Origin: Thalassotalea hakodatensis
GTDB lineage: Bacteria; Pseudomonadota; Gammaproteobacteria; Enterobacterales; Alteromonadaceae
DNA length: 64,000 bases
Assembly: GCF_030295995.1 (NCBI RefSeq)
Contig: NZ_AP027365.1
Span: 2,698,066 to 2,762,065, forward strand
Direction: 5' to 3'
The notes below the pieces were generated by a model that did no database searches, was not told the origin of the DNA, and saw only the letters and a program-made list of their open reading frames with translations. This document shows positions 27,842 to 37,396 of the stretch, one piece after another; position 1 is the first letter of the stretch, and each line of letters starts with the position of its first letter. Position numbers and translations under genes: made by a program.

Positions 27842-28624
27842 ATGAAAAAACCTTACCTTTCAGCACTCATGCTAACCTTAAGTCTTAGTGCTAGCATGAG
27901 TCATGCAACCATTGTTGAATTTCAAACCTCGCATGGTAATTTCAAAGTCAACTTACATGACGAAACAACCCCAAAAACCGTAGAAAACTTTCTCGCGTAC
28001 GTCAGTGATGGCAAATATGACAATACCATTATTCACCGTACGGTAGATGATTTTGTTGTTCAAGGCGGAGGAGCAAAGTTCGAGGGTGAATTACCACCAA
28101 AATGGATTGAAACCAATGGTACTATTGAAAATGAGCCTGTTTATTCAAACGTAACTGCGACTATTTCAATGGCGAAGCAGCGTGGTAAGATTAATAGTGC
28201 TAACAGCCAATGGTTCATCAACTTAAAAAATAATGCCTCAGTGTTAGATCCTGTTGATGTATACGGTGGCGGTGCTTACGCTGTATTTGGTGAAGTTATT
28301 GAAGACGGAATGGAGGTGATTAATGCAATTGCTGACGTTCCACGTTGTGACACAGGCCACGGCGGCTTCCAAGAGCTGCCAATGCCAGACTACGAAGATC
28401 AATGTGCAGATGCCGACGCAGTGCCAGGTCAAGAGAATTTTGTTACGGTATATCAAGTCGTTATTTATGATGCAACAATTAGCACTGATGCTGACTTAAC
28501 CTCAGCGAAAAATACACTTTATGAAAAAAGCTTAGAGCAGCCAAAATCTGGTGGCAGCAGTGGCGGCTCTTTCGGCTGGCTTGCGTTATTGCTATGCGCA
28601 GTACCCTTGATACGTAAAAAATAA
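27842..28624 (+). CDS. Exported cyclophilin-type peptidylprolyl isomerase with GlyGly-CTERM tag
   Basis: A 260-residue protein with a signal peptide (residues 1-22), a cyclophilin domain (~24-215) that speeds cis-trans turns at proline, and a C-terminal sorting tag: a Gly/Ser-rich stretch, the hydrophobic span FGWLALLLCAVPLI and RKK. That tag is the GlyGly-CTERM pattern handled by rhombosortase. Core cyclophilin motifs are seen (YDNTIIHRTVDDFVVQGG, NSQWFINLKNN, FGEVIEDGMEVI). A hairpin terminator follows. Confidence 0.9.
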   Translation: MKKPYLSALMLTLSLSASMSHATIVEFQTSHGNFKVNLHDETTPKTVENFLAYVSDGKYDNTIIHRTVDDFVVQGGGAKFEGELPPKWIETNGTIENEPVYSNVTATISMAKQRGKINSANSQWFINLKNNASVLDPVDVYGGGAYAVFGEVIEDGMEVINAIADVPRCDTGHGGFQELPMPDYEDQCADADAVPGQENFVTVYQVVIYDATISTDADLTSAKNTLYEKSLEQPKSGGSSGGSFGWLALLLCAVPLIRKK

Positions 28625-28641
28625 CGTTTGTTTTCGTATTC

Positions 28642-28678
28642 CCCATCTAGATAAACTCAAACTGTTTATTTAGATGGG
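28642..28678 (+). terminator. Terminator-like hairpin
   Basis: CCCATCTAGATAAAC and GTTTATTTAGATGGG pair over 15 positions with one G-T wobble and a seven-base loop, 17 bp after the isomerase stop. Confidence 0.6.
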
Positions 28679-28889
28679 TAACAATTAACGTAAAAACAGA
28701 AGAAGTAATAAACATTTCAAACTAACATCACTTTTCTTTTTGAGCTTCATTCCCCAAAATTACAGTTCATCACAGTCTAATATTTACCGCCAAATTAAAA
28801 ATAGCACAGAAAAACATTTACTCTAACGATAAAGTTAATATAGGATTTCGACCAAAATAAACATTGTAAACAGTACAAGAGTAAAAATA

Positions 28890-29363
28890 ATGGAACAACT
28901 GTCACAATATTTAGAAATAATGACTTTTATCATCACCATATTTGGTGTGCCTTCGGCAATCTTCGCCTATATTAAAGAGCAAAATAAACAAAGACTAGAA
29001 CGAGAATATGGTACTTTTGATGCTTTGGATGAGAAATACATAGAGATTCAGCAACTTTGTATTGAGCATCCAGAACTAGATGTCTTTGACTCCCCATATG
29101 AATCACCAAGGGAGTTGACCGAAACACAAAAAAAACAAGAAGAAGCCATTTTGTTAATCAGAATAGCCATATTTGAGCGTGCTTATCTGATGTATAACCG
29201 CGTCACTTTTGGATCACAAACAGATCAGTGGCAAGGGTGGGAACTCGAAATAAAAGAGTGGTTTTTAAGAAATAACTTTCGTCAGGTTTGGGCCGTCCAT
29301 GGTAAGTATTTTGATACTTCTTTTTTTAGGCATTTTGAAAAAGTTTTTCATGCAACAAAGTAA
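28890..29363 (+). CDS. Membrane-anchored hypothetical protein
   Basis: A 157-residue protein with one N-terminal membrane span (IMTFIITIFGVPSAIFAYI, residues ~9-27) followed by a charged cytoplasmic part with aromatic residues (WQGWELEIKEWF). I do not recognise the family. It stands alone upstream of speD, with a hairpin between them. Confidence 0.65.
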   Translation: MEQLSQYLEIMTFIITIFGVPSAIFAYIKEQNKQRLEREYGTFDALDEKYIEIQQLCIEHPELDVFDSPYESPRELTETQKKQEEAILLIRIAIFERAYLMYNRVTFGSQTDQWQGWELEIKEWFLRNNFRQVWAVHGKYFDTSFFRHFEKVFHATK

Positions 29364-29374
29364 GCTACATTCTG

Positions 29375-29411
29375 TGTACGTTTGATGAATGGGTGCTTTT
29401 TCAAACGTACA
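29375..29411 (+). terminator. Terminator-like hairpin
   Basis: TGTACGTTTGA (29375-29385) and TCAAACGTACA (29401-29411) form a perfect 11-bp stem with a 15-base loop. It separates the small membrane protein gene from speD. Confidence 0.5.
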
Positions 29412-29559
29412 ATCTCCTAATTTATCTTGCTCTGCAACTTCCTAAAATACTTGAACTGCATCAATAGTGACTAATGCATATATACGTAATATATTGCTTG
29501 TTGTCATTTTATTCGTACAATAATGCACTGCTTAGAAAAATAGCACTGGGGAATAACCG

Positions 29560-30522
29560 TTGTTTTATGAAGGTTCTGAAAAGAAAACAGAGTTAATTGT
29601 TGATTGTAAGCAATTAAACTTACTAACTGACATTGATACTTGTGTTTGGAAAGATCTCGTAAACGCTTGCAATGCAAAAATTTTGTCCTCAATTGAAAAC
29701 AAACATTGCCGCGCATATTTATTGTCAGAGTCCAGCCTTTTTATTTGGAAAGACCGCTTATTAATTATCACATGTGGTATTACTCAACTGGTAAATTCAG
29801 CCATTTTTTTCTTCGAGAAATATGGTATTAATGTAGTTGAACATTTCATATACCAACGAAAAAATGAATACTTTTCTCATGCACAATCAAGTAACTTTGG
29901 CCAAGACGCGAAACGATTACAAAATTATTTATCAGGAAAAGCATTTCGCTTTGGCAACTTAGATAGTCATCATAATTATTTATTTCAGCTAAATAATAAC
30001 GTTAAAAGTATTCCTACGGCTAAAACCTATGAGCTAACAACCTACCAAATAAGTGATCGCGCTTCAGCAGTACTCACTAACCCTAAGCTTACAGCAAGTG
30101 ATGTGAGGAAATTTTTACAGCTTAAACGATTAATTCCAGGCTTTACGTTGGATGACTTCGTATTTGAACCATTTGGTTACTCTTTAAATGCCATTAAAGA
30201 TAAATGGTACTTTACTATTCACGTAACTCCGCAACGTGGCAGTAGTTATATCTCTTTTGAGTCGAATATCAACTTATTAGCCTTAGTGCCTATTATACTT
30301 GAGGTACTAGCACCTAATGCCTTCGATTTACTTACCTTTAATGAAACTAATTTCGACATGTTTACAGCAAAATATATCGATAATAGATATACTTGCCAGT
30401 CGAATGTAACAAAACACATTAAACACAGTTATCAAGTAAATTTTGCTCATTATATCTTGCCTCAATCACAAGCAACTTCACCTATTGAACTAGCATTAGA
30501 CGAAGATTTTTTTACCCTATAA
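29560..30522 (+). CDS. speD: S-adenosylmethionine decarboxylase proenzyme, eukaryotic-like class
   Basis: A 320-residue pyruvoyl enzyme that makes decarboxylated S-adenosylmethionine, the aminopropyl donor for spermidine. It resembles the eukaryotic class, not the short bacterial SpeD. Key residues align by motif to the human enzyme: FYEGSEK (E4, E7), the self-cleavage site LSESS (E57-S58), TCG (C72), FGYSLN (S208) and IHVTP (H221). The start is TTG at 29560 with TGGGGA upstream. A later start would lose E4 and E7. There is no spermidine synthase gene nearby; the next gene, 94 bp downstream, is a radical SAM peptide-maturation enzyme. Confidence 0.9.
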   Translation: MFYEGSEKKTELIVDCKQLNLLTDIDTCVWKDLVNACNAKILSSIENKHCRAYLLSESSLFIWKDRLLIITCGITQLVNSAIFFFEKYGINVVEHFIYQRKNEYFSHAQSSNFGQDAKRLQNYLSGKAFRFGNLDSHHNYLFQLNNNVKSIPTAKTYELTTYQISDRASAVLTNPKLTASDVRKFLQLKRLIPGFTLDDFVFEPFGYSLNAIKDKWYFTIHVTPQRGSSYISFESNINLLALVPIILEVLAPNAFDLLTFNETNFDMFTAKYIDNRYTCQSNVTKHIKHSYQVNFAHYILPQSQATSPIELALDEDFFTL

Positions 30523-30616
30523 ATAATCAATCGTTATCTTATATTGTTAATTCCCTCGACCATTTATATTGACTACGCTACGATGACAACAGCGATAATC
30601 AAATAATAATGCATTT

Positions 30617-32563
30617 ATGGACAAAGATATTTATTTAGTGTGTATGCCATACACTTCGTTAACAATTCCTTCAATGGCAATGGGAGTGCTTGAAACGTAT
30701 ATCACAGAATATGGCTATAACGTTGAATCACTATACGCCAACTTAGTTTTTGCGAAACAAATTGGTCTGATTGAATATAACTTCATCGATAACACATTTA
30801 ATGATTATTTAATTGGCGAGTGGACGTTTTCTAAAGCAGCGTTTCCTGACAAACCAGCTGATGATGACGGCTTTTTTGCGCTTTTTACTGATTTGTCTGA
30901 TGAAAATAAGCAAAAACTGTTAACCATCAGAGAAACCGCTGAGCGCTACATCGACTCACTTGCCAACGAAATTGTCAGCAACAGCCCAAAAATTGTCGGT
31001 TGTACCTCTACCTTTCAACAAAATTGTGCGTCACTTGCCTTGTTAAGAAAAATTAAAAGTCTTGATAGCAGTATTATTACTTTAATGGGAGGGGCTAACT
31101 GTGAAGGCATTATGGGGCAAACAATCAGTGAGAGCTTTTCATGGGTTGATTATGTTTTCTCCGGCGAATGTGATGACGTGATAGGCCCTTTCATTGACAA
31201 ACTAATGAAAAACGAGCCAATTAACTACCAAAATTTACCAAACGGCTTTATTAGCCAAAAACACAAGTCACTTGCCGTTGATGCTGGGCAAACACAAAAG
31301 CCACCTCGTGCCTATATTTCAGACATGAGAAAAGTTGGAGAGCCAATTTTTGACAGCTATTTTCAATCATTAGAGAGTCTAAAAATTGGACAATACATTT
31401 CCCCAGGTTTAGTCGCTGAAACCTCTCGAGGTTGTTGGTGGGGAGCAAAACAACACTGCACTTTTTGCGGTTTAAATGGCGGTACTATGGATCACCGTTC
31501 AAAAACACCTGAAGCTGCATTAAGTGAATTTAAAAATTTATCGAGCAAATACAACGTCGATAAATTTTTAATTGTCGATAATATATTACCGATAGAATAC
31601 ATGAAAACGGTGCTACCTACATTAGCAGAAGATCCTGCCTATAATTTATTTTATGAGACCAAAGCTAACTTAAAACAACACCATGTTAAATCGCTAGCTG
31701 AGGCTGGAATAAAGTGGATACAACCCGGCATTGAAGGCTTGCATGACGATTTTCTTAAGGCAATAAAAAAAGGCACTACAGCAATACAAAACCTTGCAGC
31801 ACTTAAGTGGTGTCGTAGCTATGGCGTTCGAGTGACCTGGAATTTATTATGCGAAGCCCCTAATGAACAAGCATTTTGGTATGATGAAATGGCTGAATGG
31901 CTGCCTTTAGTGACACATTACCATCCACCGTTCGATCAAATGGCCAAAATTTGTTACCACCGCTTTAGCCCATACTTTAATACCCCAGAAAAGTTTGGTT
32001 TAACACTCGAGCCAACCAAAAGTTATCAATATATTTATCCACTAGATAAACAAGTTGTTTATAACCTCGCGTATTTTTTCATTCAGGCAAACGATAAAGA
32101 AACAGGGATATACACGCTAAATTTTACCTTTAAGCCAGCAACTAATTCACATGCAAAGGTGCAATCATTACTAAACAACTGGAGTGATAGTTGGCTAAAC
32201 GGCACAATTCCAATGTGTTGTATGACAGATCATGGCAATAACATTATTATTTTTGATACACGACAAGTAGCGACTGCTTTTTCTCACACATTAGCGGGTT
32301 TAACGGCGGATATTTATCGTTTATGTGCAGAGCCCTTGCCAAAAGATAGATTAATCAAAAAACTCGATGAACAGCAAATTTCAAATAATACTCAGCAAAT
32401 AGAAGACACGCTGCACTGGTTAACTGAAAACCATCTAATCATTCATTTAAGTAAATGTGTAATGGCCCTTGCATTTCCTCTGGCACAAGCCGAAATGCCT
32501 AGTAATGAAGATTCGCCAGGGGGTAACTTGGATATAGAAAAAATACTAGACGAAATGAATTAG
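30617..32563 (+). CDS. B12-binding radical SAM enzyme, RiPP maturation protein 1-like
   Basis: A 648-residue protein. An N-terminal cobalamin-binding-like domain (~1-200, VGCTSTFQQN, TLMGGANCEG, VDYVFSGE) precedes a radical SAM core whose cluster motif is SRGCWWG-HCTFCGLNGG (Cys ~273, 281 and 284). The GCWWG variant is typical of the family found with ribosomally made, modified peptides, where members act as C-methyltransferases. A C-terminal region (~480-648) may recognise the peptide. I found no precursor peptide gene adjacent. It is the likely operon partner of speD and both are upstream of a TonB-dependent receptor. Confidence 0.88.
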   Translation: MDKDIYLVCMPYTSLTIPSMAMGVLETYITEYGYNVESLYANLVFAKQIGLIEYNFIDNTFNDYLIGEWTFSKAAFPDKPADDDGFFALFTDLSDENKQKLLTIRETAERYIDSLANEIVSNSPKIVGCTSTFQQNCASLALLRKIKSLDSSIITLMGGANCEGIMGQTISESFSWVDYVFSGECDDVIGPFIDKLMKNEPINYQNLPNGFISQKHKSLAVDAGQTQKPPRAYISDMRKVGEPIFDSYFQSLESLKIGQYISPGLVAETSRGCWWGAKQHCTFCGLNGGTMDHRSKTPEAALSEFKNLSSKYNVDKFLIVDNILPIEYMKTVLPTLAEDPAYNLFYETKANLKQHHVKSLAEAGIKWIQPGIEGLHDDFLKAIKKGTTAIQNLAALKWCRSYGVRVTWNLLCEAPNEQAFWYDEMAEWLPLVTHYHPPFDQMAKICYHRFSPYFNTPEKFGLTLEPTKSYQYIYPLDKQVVYNLAYFFIQANDKETGIYTLNFTFKPATNSHAKVQSLLNNWSDSWLNGTIPMCCMTDHGNNIIIFDTRQVATAFSHTLAGLTADIYRLCAEPLPKDRLIKKLDEQQISNNTQQIEDTLHWLTENHLIIHLSKCVMALAFPLAQAEMPSNEDSPGGNLDIEKILDEMN

Positions 32564-33026
32564 CCTCAAACTAGCCTATTTGCTTATCCAACTATCTAAC
32601 TATGTAGCTTGTAAAGCGGTAGCCAGCATCATTTATTTACAATGCTATTCTTCAGCAATATTGATAATGCAGTTGCTTTGAGCATAAAAGTGTTATGACT
32701 TTTATCTTATTATTATGCACGGCTTGGAAAATTATAGTGCTAAAGCCCAATTCAAATACATTGCGCTTTAGCCGCAATAAGTACAGTTTTATTTACAATA
32801 ATAATAATATTTATTAATCAACAAGTTAATCAATTAAAGCTCACTTAAATACCCGCATTACTGTCATGAATATGTTCAATTAGTTTTACAGTTAATTGTC
32901 ACAGTTTGAAAACAATAAAACAATCACGCCATGTTATCTCAGATAACATCTGATAGATTCAGATTACACCTTCTTACATTAACAAAAATTTTACAAACCA
33001 GAAGGTTAAGGATACTAGGGGTATAT
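32564..33026. other. Control region of the TonB-dependent receptor gene
   Basis: A 463-bp AT-rich stretch without a convincing gene. The right part holds a 19-bp perfect palindrome and the ribosome binding site of the receptor. No riboswitch consensus was recognised. Confidence 0.5.
32931..32949. promoter_or_regulatory. Perfect 19-bp palindrome upstream of the receptor gene
   Basis: ATGTTATCT and AGATAACAT are perfect 9-bp arms around one C. An overlapping ATCTGA/TCAGAT inverted repeat lies at 32948-32964. The site is 80 bp before the start codon, a fitting place for an operator. Confidence 0.45.
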
Positions 33027-35996
33027 ATGAATTTATCAAAAAACAAAGTCACTAAGACAGTGCAATATGCATTGGCTTTAACCGGCATATCAACAATGGT
33101 GTTAGGTCAACAGGTCATTGCAGCTGAAGAAGATAACGAGCGTATTACCGTAACAGGTTCTCGCATAAAGCACAGTAGTGCGCAAACAACAACACCAACA
33201 ACGGTAATTGATGCTGAAGCGATAGCGCAATCAGGAGTGAAAAACATTGCTGATTTAATGAATAAACTGCCAGCTCTTTTAAATGGTGTTGGAGGTAGCG
33301 CTATTAATAACAATAATGGTGGCAATATCAATAATGCTGGTCTTGAACTGGCAAATTTGCGTGGTTTAGGTACTAACCGTACCTTAGTCCTTGTTGACGG
33401 ACGCCGTCACGTAGCAGGCTCTGCTGGTTCATCAGCAGTGGATTTAAGCATGATCCCTACGTCAATGGTAGAGCGTGTTGAAGTTATAACTGGCGGTGCT
33501 TCAGCTATTTATGGTGCAGACGCGGTTACTGGCGTTGTCAATTTTATTATGCGTAAAAACATCGAAGGCTTTGAGATTGATGCATCCATGGGTGAAACAC
33601 GTTTTAATGATGGCGAATCTAAAGATCTTTCATTACAGTACGGGTTAACATATGCGGGTGGCAAAGGTAGCCTAACCATGCATGCCTCTTATTCTAAAGA
33701 AGAAGAAATTTCCATTCGTGCTCGTGATTACGCTAATAAAAACCATACCTTTGACTCAAACCCAGCCAATGGTTCAAATGATGATGGGGTCCCCGATTTA
33801 ATCTTTTTCGACGATCAACGTTTCCAAGCATTAAGTGCAGAAGGTTTATTTTACGTACCCAATCAAAACTACAGCTTCGGTGATTTGCCTATTACCATGG
33901 TATCAACCGTCATCGGTGCACCAGTTTTCGCCGATGATCCCTTTGGCTTTAACTACGATACCTACACAATCGATCGTGAAGATGGCCATTTTAGAGACTT
34001 TCAAGCAGGTACAAATTGTCGCGTAGTCCCATGTGAGGGAGGTGACGGTTTTAGAACAGAGGAAACTGGTACACTCAATGTACCAAGTGAAAGAACATTA
34101 TTTAGTCTAGCAACGCACTACGATATCAACAATAACCACCGCCTATATGCAGAAATCAAATACGGTAAAACAGAATCCGCTGCATCCGACCAAGCAAGTG
34201 TTTTCCATGATGATAACTTTGGTCCATTGATTACTATCACCAACGAAAACCCTTTTAGGCCACAACCGTTGGTTGACATAATGGATCAACGTGGGCTGCA
34301 ATCAGTTGGTCTAGCTGTTATTGGTTTAAACGCCCGCAGTGATACCACTCGTGAAACAACTCAGTTTGTTATTGGCGGTGATGGCTTTTTAGGTGATTAT
34401 CATTACACTTACTATGCGCAACATGGGAAAGTATCCACTGAATTACTTAACGATGATGTATTGAATGAAAACTACTATCGAGCACTCGATGCTGTTACGG
34501 GGCCAAATGGTGAGGCGGTCTGTCGTGAAGCGGCGGAGCACCCAGAGTGTGTTGCCTATGATCCCATTTTCTTTCGCGCTTCCGATGAAGCAAAAGCGTA
34601 CGCCAGTGTACAACTATTAACCGCTGATGAAATAGAACAGACGATTGTTTCTGCAACGATTGGCGGTGAAGCTTTTGAAACAGATGCAGGATACGCTGAC
34701 TTTGTTGTTGGTTTAGAGTACCGCGATGAGTCTTCTCAAAGTAAACCTGATCCGTTGTCGCAAGCAACAGACTCTGACGGTATCGGTTCTGGTCTTGTTG
34801 GTTCAAGAACCGGTCCTACAAGAGATCAAAACACCTATTTAAGACCAATAAACGGTAGTTACCATGTTGCTGAAGTCTTTGGTGAAATGCTAATACCCTT
34901 GATTAACGGTCAAACATTAGTTGAAAAATTAGAACTAGAGCTCGCGGGTCGTTATGCTGATCATAGCATCACAGGCGGTGACTTTACCTATAAAGTAGCG
35001 TTGAACTGGAGTATTTTTGAAGATTTACGCTTACGTTCTACTTATTCGCATGCTGTACGCGCACCGAATATTGAAGAGCTCTTTACACCCGAGCAAGCAA
35101 CGGCCGCTAATATGGTAGATCCCTGCTCTTCAAGTAATATAGGTTCTGGCCCCCAAGACGGCAATCGTATTGATAACTGCGCAGCAATTGGTATAGCTGA
35201 GGGTTTTGTATCTACTGCTGATTTTGGCACTAGAACTGAATTACGAGGCGGTAATACTGACTTAGACCCAGAATCAGCAGATACTTATACTCTAGGCTTA
35301 GTGATTACCCCTTTAGATGAGCTAAGTATTGCTATTGACTATTGGGATGTTGAAATTGAAGACGCTATAACAACTTATAATCCAAGCTTTATTCTCAACA
35401 ATTGTGTAGATGGCCAATCAGTGAATGATAAATTCTGTGATCTTGTAAACCGAAATGAGATGGGTCAAATCACTGCCGTTCATACCGAATCAATCAATGT
35501 TGCAGCATTTGTTGCTTCCGGCGTAGATTTAGATGTGAACTACTCACTTGATCTTGGTGATACCGGTGGTTTGAATGTTCATATTAAAGGAACATACCTA
35601 GACGAACGGAAATTCTTTAATAATATTGAAGACCCAAACGACAAGTCTAGTTTTGCAGGACAAGCAGGCTCCCCTCACCTTCGGGCATTAATCAATACTT
35701 CATATCACTATGAAGATTTAAATGTCAGCTGGTCAATGAATTATATTGGTCGTTCTACGTTTAACAAAGAAGCGACGGAAGAAACCTATGAGGACTGGTT
35801 TAACAACGAGGTTGGTTCTTATGTTTATCACAATATCAATGTTGACTACCAAATCACAAACGATTTATCTGCTTATTTAGGGGTAAACAACTTAACAGAT
35901 AAACGCCCGCCCGCGTTACCAAACCTAAATGCAGGTAGCTTACTGTATGATGGTATTGGTCGTAAGTATTACGCAGGTATTCGTTATACTTTCTAA
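33027..35996 (+). CDS. TonB-dependent outer-membrane receptor
   Basis: A 989-residue receptor. A signal peptide (~1-32) is followed by ITVTGSRI, the plug domain (~45-165, DLMNKLPALLNG, LRGLGTNRTLVLVDGRR, VERVEVITGGASAIYGADAVTGVVN) and a large beta barrel ending in IRYTF with the terminal aromatic residue. The ATG at 33027 has AGGGG upstream and starts right at the signal peptide. This long, GSRI-type receptor class is common in marine Alteromonadales for peptides or carbohydrates. The substrate is not evident. A strong terminator follows. Confidence 0.94.
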   Translation: MNLSKNKVTKTVQYALALTGISTMVLGQQVIAAEEDNERITVTGSRIKHSSAQTTTPTTVIDAEAIAQSGVKNIADLMNKLPALLNGVGGSAINNNNGGNINNAGLELANLRGLGTNRTLVLVDGRRHVAGSAGSSAVDLSMIPTSMVERVEVITGGASAIYGADAVTGVVNFIMRKNIEGFEIDASMGETRFNDGESKDLSLQYGLTYAGGKGSLTMHASYSKEEEISIRARDYANKNHTFDSNPANGSNDDGVPDLIFFDDQRFQALSAEGLFYVPNQNYSFGDLPITMVSTVIGAPVFADDPFGFNYDTYTIDREDGHFRDFQAGTNCRVVPCEGGDGFRTEETGTLNVPSERTLFSLATHYDINNNHRLYAEIKYGKTESAASDQASVFHDDNFGPLITITNENPFRPQPLVDIMDQRGLQSVGLAVIGLNARSDTTRETTQFVIGGDGFLGDYHYTYYAQHGKVSTELLNDDVLNENYYRALDAVTGPNGEAVCREAAEHPECVAYDPIFFRASDEAKAYASVQLLTADEIEQTIVSATIGGEAFETDAGYADFVVGLEYRDESSQSKPDPLSQATDSDGIGSGLVGSRTGPTRDQNTYLRPINGSYHVAEVFGEMLIPLINGQTLVEKLELELAGRYADHSITGGDFTYKVALNWSIFEDLRLRSTYSHAVRAPNIEELFTPEQATAANMVDPCSSSNIGSGPQDGNRIDNCAAIGIAEGFVSTADFGTRTELRGGNTDLDPESADTYTLGLVITPLDELSIAIDYWDVEIEDAITTYNPSFILNNCVDGQSVNDKFCDLVNRNEMGQITAVHTESINVAAFVASGVDLDVNYSLDLGDTGGLNVHIKGTYLDERKFFNNIEDPNDKSSFAGQAGSPHLRALINTSYHYEDLNVSWSMNYIGRSTFNKEATEETYEDWFNNEVGSYVYHNINVDYQITNDLSAYLGVNNLTDKRPPALPNLNAGSLLYDGIGRKYYAGIRYTF

Positions 35997-36016
35997 TTAG
36001 CTAAAGCATGCAATAC

Positions 36017-36050
36017 AAAAGCGGAATCACTCTGGACGCTCCGCTTTTTT
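36017..36050 (+). terminator. Rho-independent terminator of the receptor gene
   Basis: AAAAGCGGA (36017-36025) and TCCGCTTTT (36040-36048) form the stem and the T-run continues to 36050. Confidence 0.85.
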
Positions 36051-36102
36051 GCATCACAGTACATCGTAGGCCAATTTGCATGACTCTTTAATCAATTAAC
36101 TA

Positions 36103-37320
36103 TTATTCATGCTCGAAATATATGCGATATGTGGAAGACCAAATAGGATGATCTACTTCAAGAAAGTAGCAAATGAAATCGTTTTTATTTAAATGGGTAA
36201 AATTAAATAAATAATCTGTCATGTCTTTAATCGCTAAACCGCCTAGTTCAATAAAGTTTGGAGCATCTGGTTGAACTATTCGTAATTCAGGAAACTCAGG
36301 CAAACGTTCAGTCCACATATCATCCGCTCTTAATTTACCTTCTTTTACTTTTTGATTTCCAGAATAACAACCAACGTTAACCGTGCTACGCCTATCTAGT
36401 TTTTTCTCAAAAAACACCATGGTTAACAACTTTCTCGTTGGATTTTTAATCGAAATACTCGTTGAACTACATTTACTTACATGCTGCAACGGATTAGATA
36501 ATTCATCTGGGTTACTAAATAAAAATGTTGCATTTATTTTTGATACATTCGGTATTTCATTAAAAACAATACCTGAATTACTGACTGAGTAGCTCGCATA
36601 AGAATCCAACAAGCCTTTAGTTGAGTATTCATCAACCACCCCTACTTGAAACCTGGTCGTATCTAACGAAGAATGACGAGTAATATTTTCAGGTCGGGTA
36701 AAATCTTCTGGGTGAGGATGAGTATAAAATTGCACAAACGGCGGTGCCGATTTTGCGCGTACAATACCCTGTTTGGCAATCATTGCAACTTCTTGCAAAA
36801 ACTCATTATTGTGCTCATTTTCTTTCAACAAATAACAAGCAAACAGCGTGTCAATTGAAGAGCCTACCAATTGCTTAGAGGCAAGGTAATGTTGTTCTCG
36901 TTTCTCCTCAGCAGATAGCATAGTTGAATCGACTGGGGTAAATTCTGACTTAGCGCCTAACAAGCGTTTTAGTTCTGCATGGCTTCTAACATATTTCTTT
37001 AAGACAAGTTCAAAAGTATCAAGTGCTTTAACAGTCTCTAAAATCAATTGTTGTTCAATGTCTGTTTGCTCAACTTGTGTTAAAAAATCTTTTAAGCCAG
37101 CGATGCCGGGCAATAGACATAACACTTGTTTACCATCCCGGCTTTTATAGACACCATCTAGAATGCGTTGACAATTTGAGCGATTAAAACTCAACCATTT
37201 AGACATTCCTGTGATCGACTGTGCTGATCTTGGAAATTCAGCAATCAAACGACGTAAAACACTTTTTAAGTTTTCTCCTGTACGATTAAGTACAATTAAG
37301 TCTTCTTTTTCTAATTCCAT
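36103..37320 (-). CDS. Hypothetical protein with possible N-terminal helix-turn-helix
   Basis: A 405-residue soluble protein I cannot place. The first ~60 residues are helical with a helix-turn-helix look (ITGMSKWLSFNRSNCQRILDG). Residues ~90-180 are helical and charged, and the C-terminal half is mixed with several strands. No signal peptide or membrane span is seen. It sits between the receptor (convergent) and the REC-GGDEF regulator on the same strand with a 76-bp gap. A regulatory role is only a guess. Confidence 0.7.
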   Translation of the reverse strand: MELEKEDLIVLNRTGENLKSVLRRLIAEFPRSAQSITGMSKWLSFNRSNCQRILDGVYKSRDGKQVLCLLPGIAGLKDFLTQVEQTDIEQQLILETVKALDTFELVLKKYVRSHAELKRLLGAKSEFTPVDSTMLSAEEKREQHYLASKQLVGSSIDTLFACYLLKENEHNNEFLQEVAMIAKQGIVRAKSAPPFVQFYTHPHPEDFTRPENITRHSSLDTTRFQVGVVDEYSTKGLLDSYASYSVSNSGIVFNEIPNVSKINATFLFSNPDELSNPLQHVSKCSSTSISIKNPTRKLLTMVFFEKKLDRRSTVNVGCYSGNQKVKEGKLRADDMWTERLPEFPELRIVQPDAPNFIELGGLAIKDMTDYLFNFTHLNKNDFICYFLEVDHPIWSSTYRIYFEHE

Positions 37321-37396
37321 GCTCGGTAGTATCTTATTGGCCTTGGCTACTCTAATGTGAAAGCGTAATCTTCACCTTAATTAAAATCTTCAATAA

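Noticed and set aside
30523-30616. Precursor peptide gene between speD and the radical SAM gene
   Set aside because: The 94-bp gap and the flanking regions up to 33.0 kb hold no frame with a ribosome binding site that looks like a precursor.
32931-33026. Longer N-terminus of the TonB-dependent receptor from 32931
   Set aside because: It would put 32 residues before the signal peptide and include the palindrome; ATG 33027 has a good ribosome binding site.
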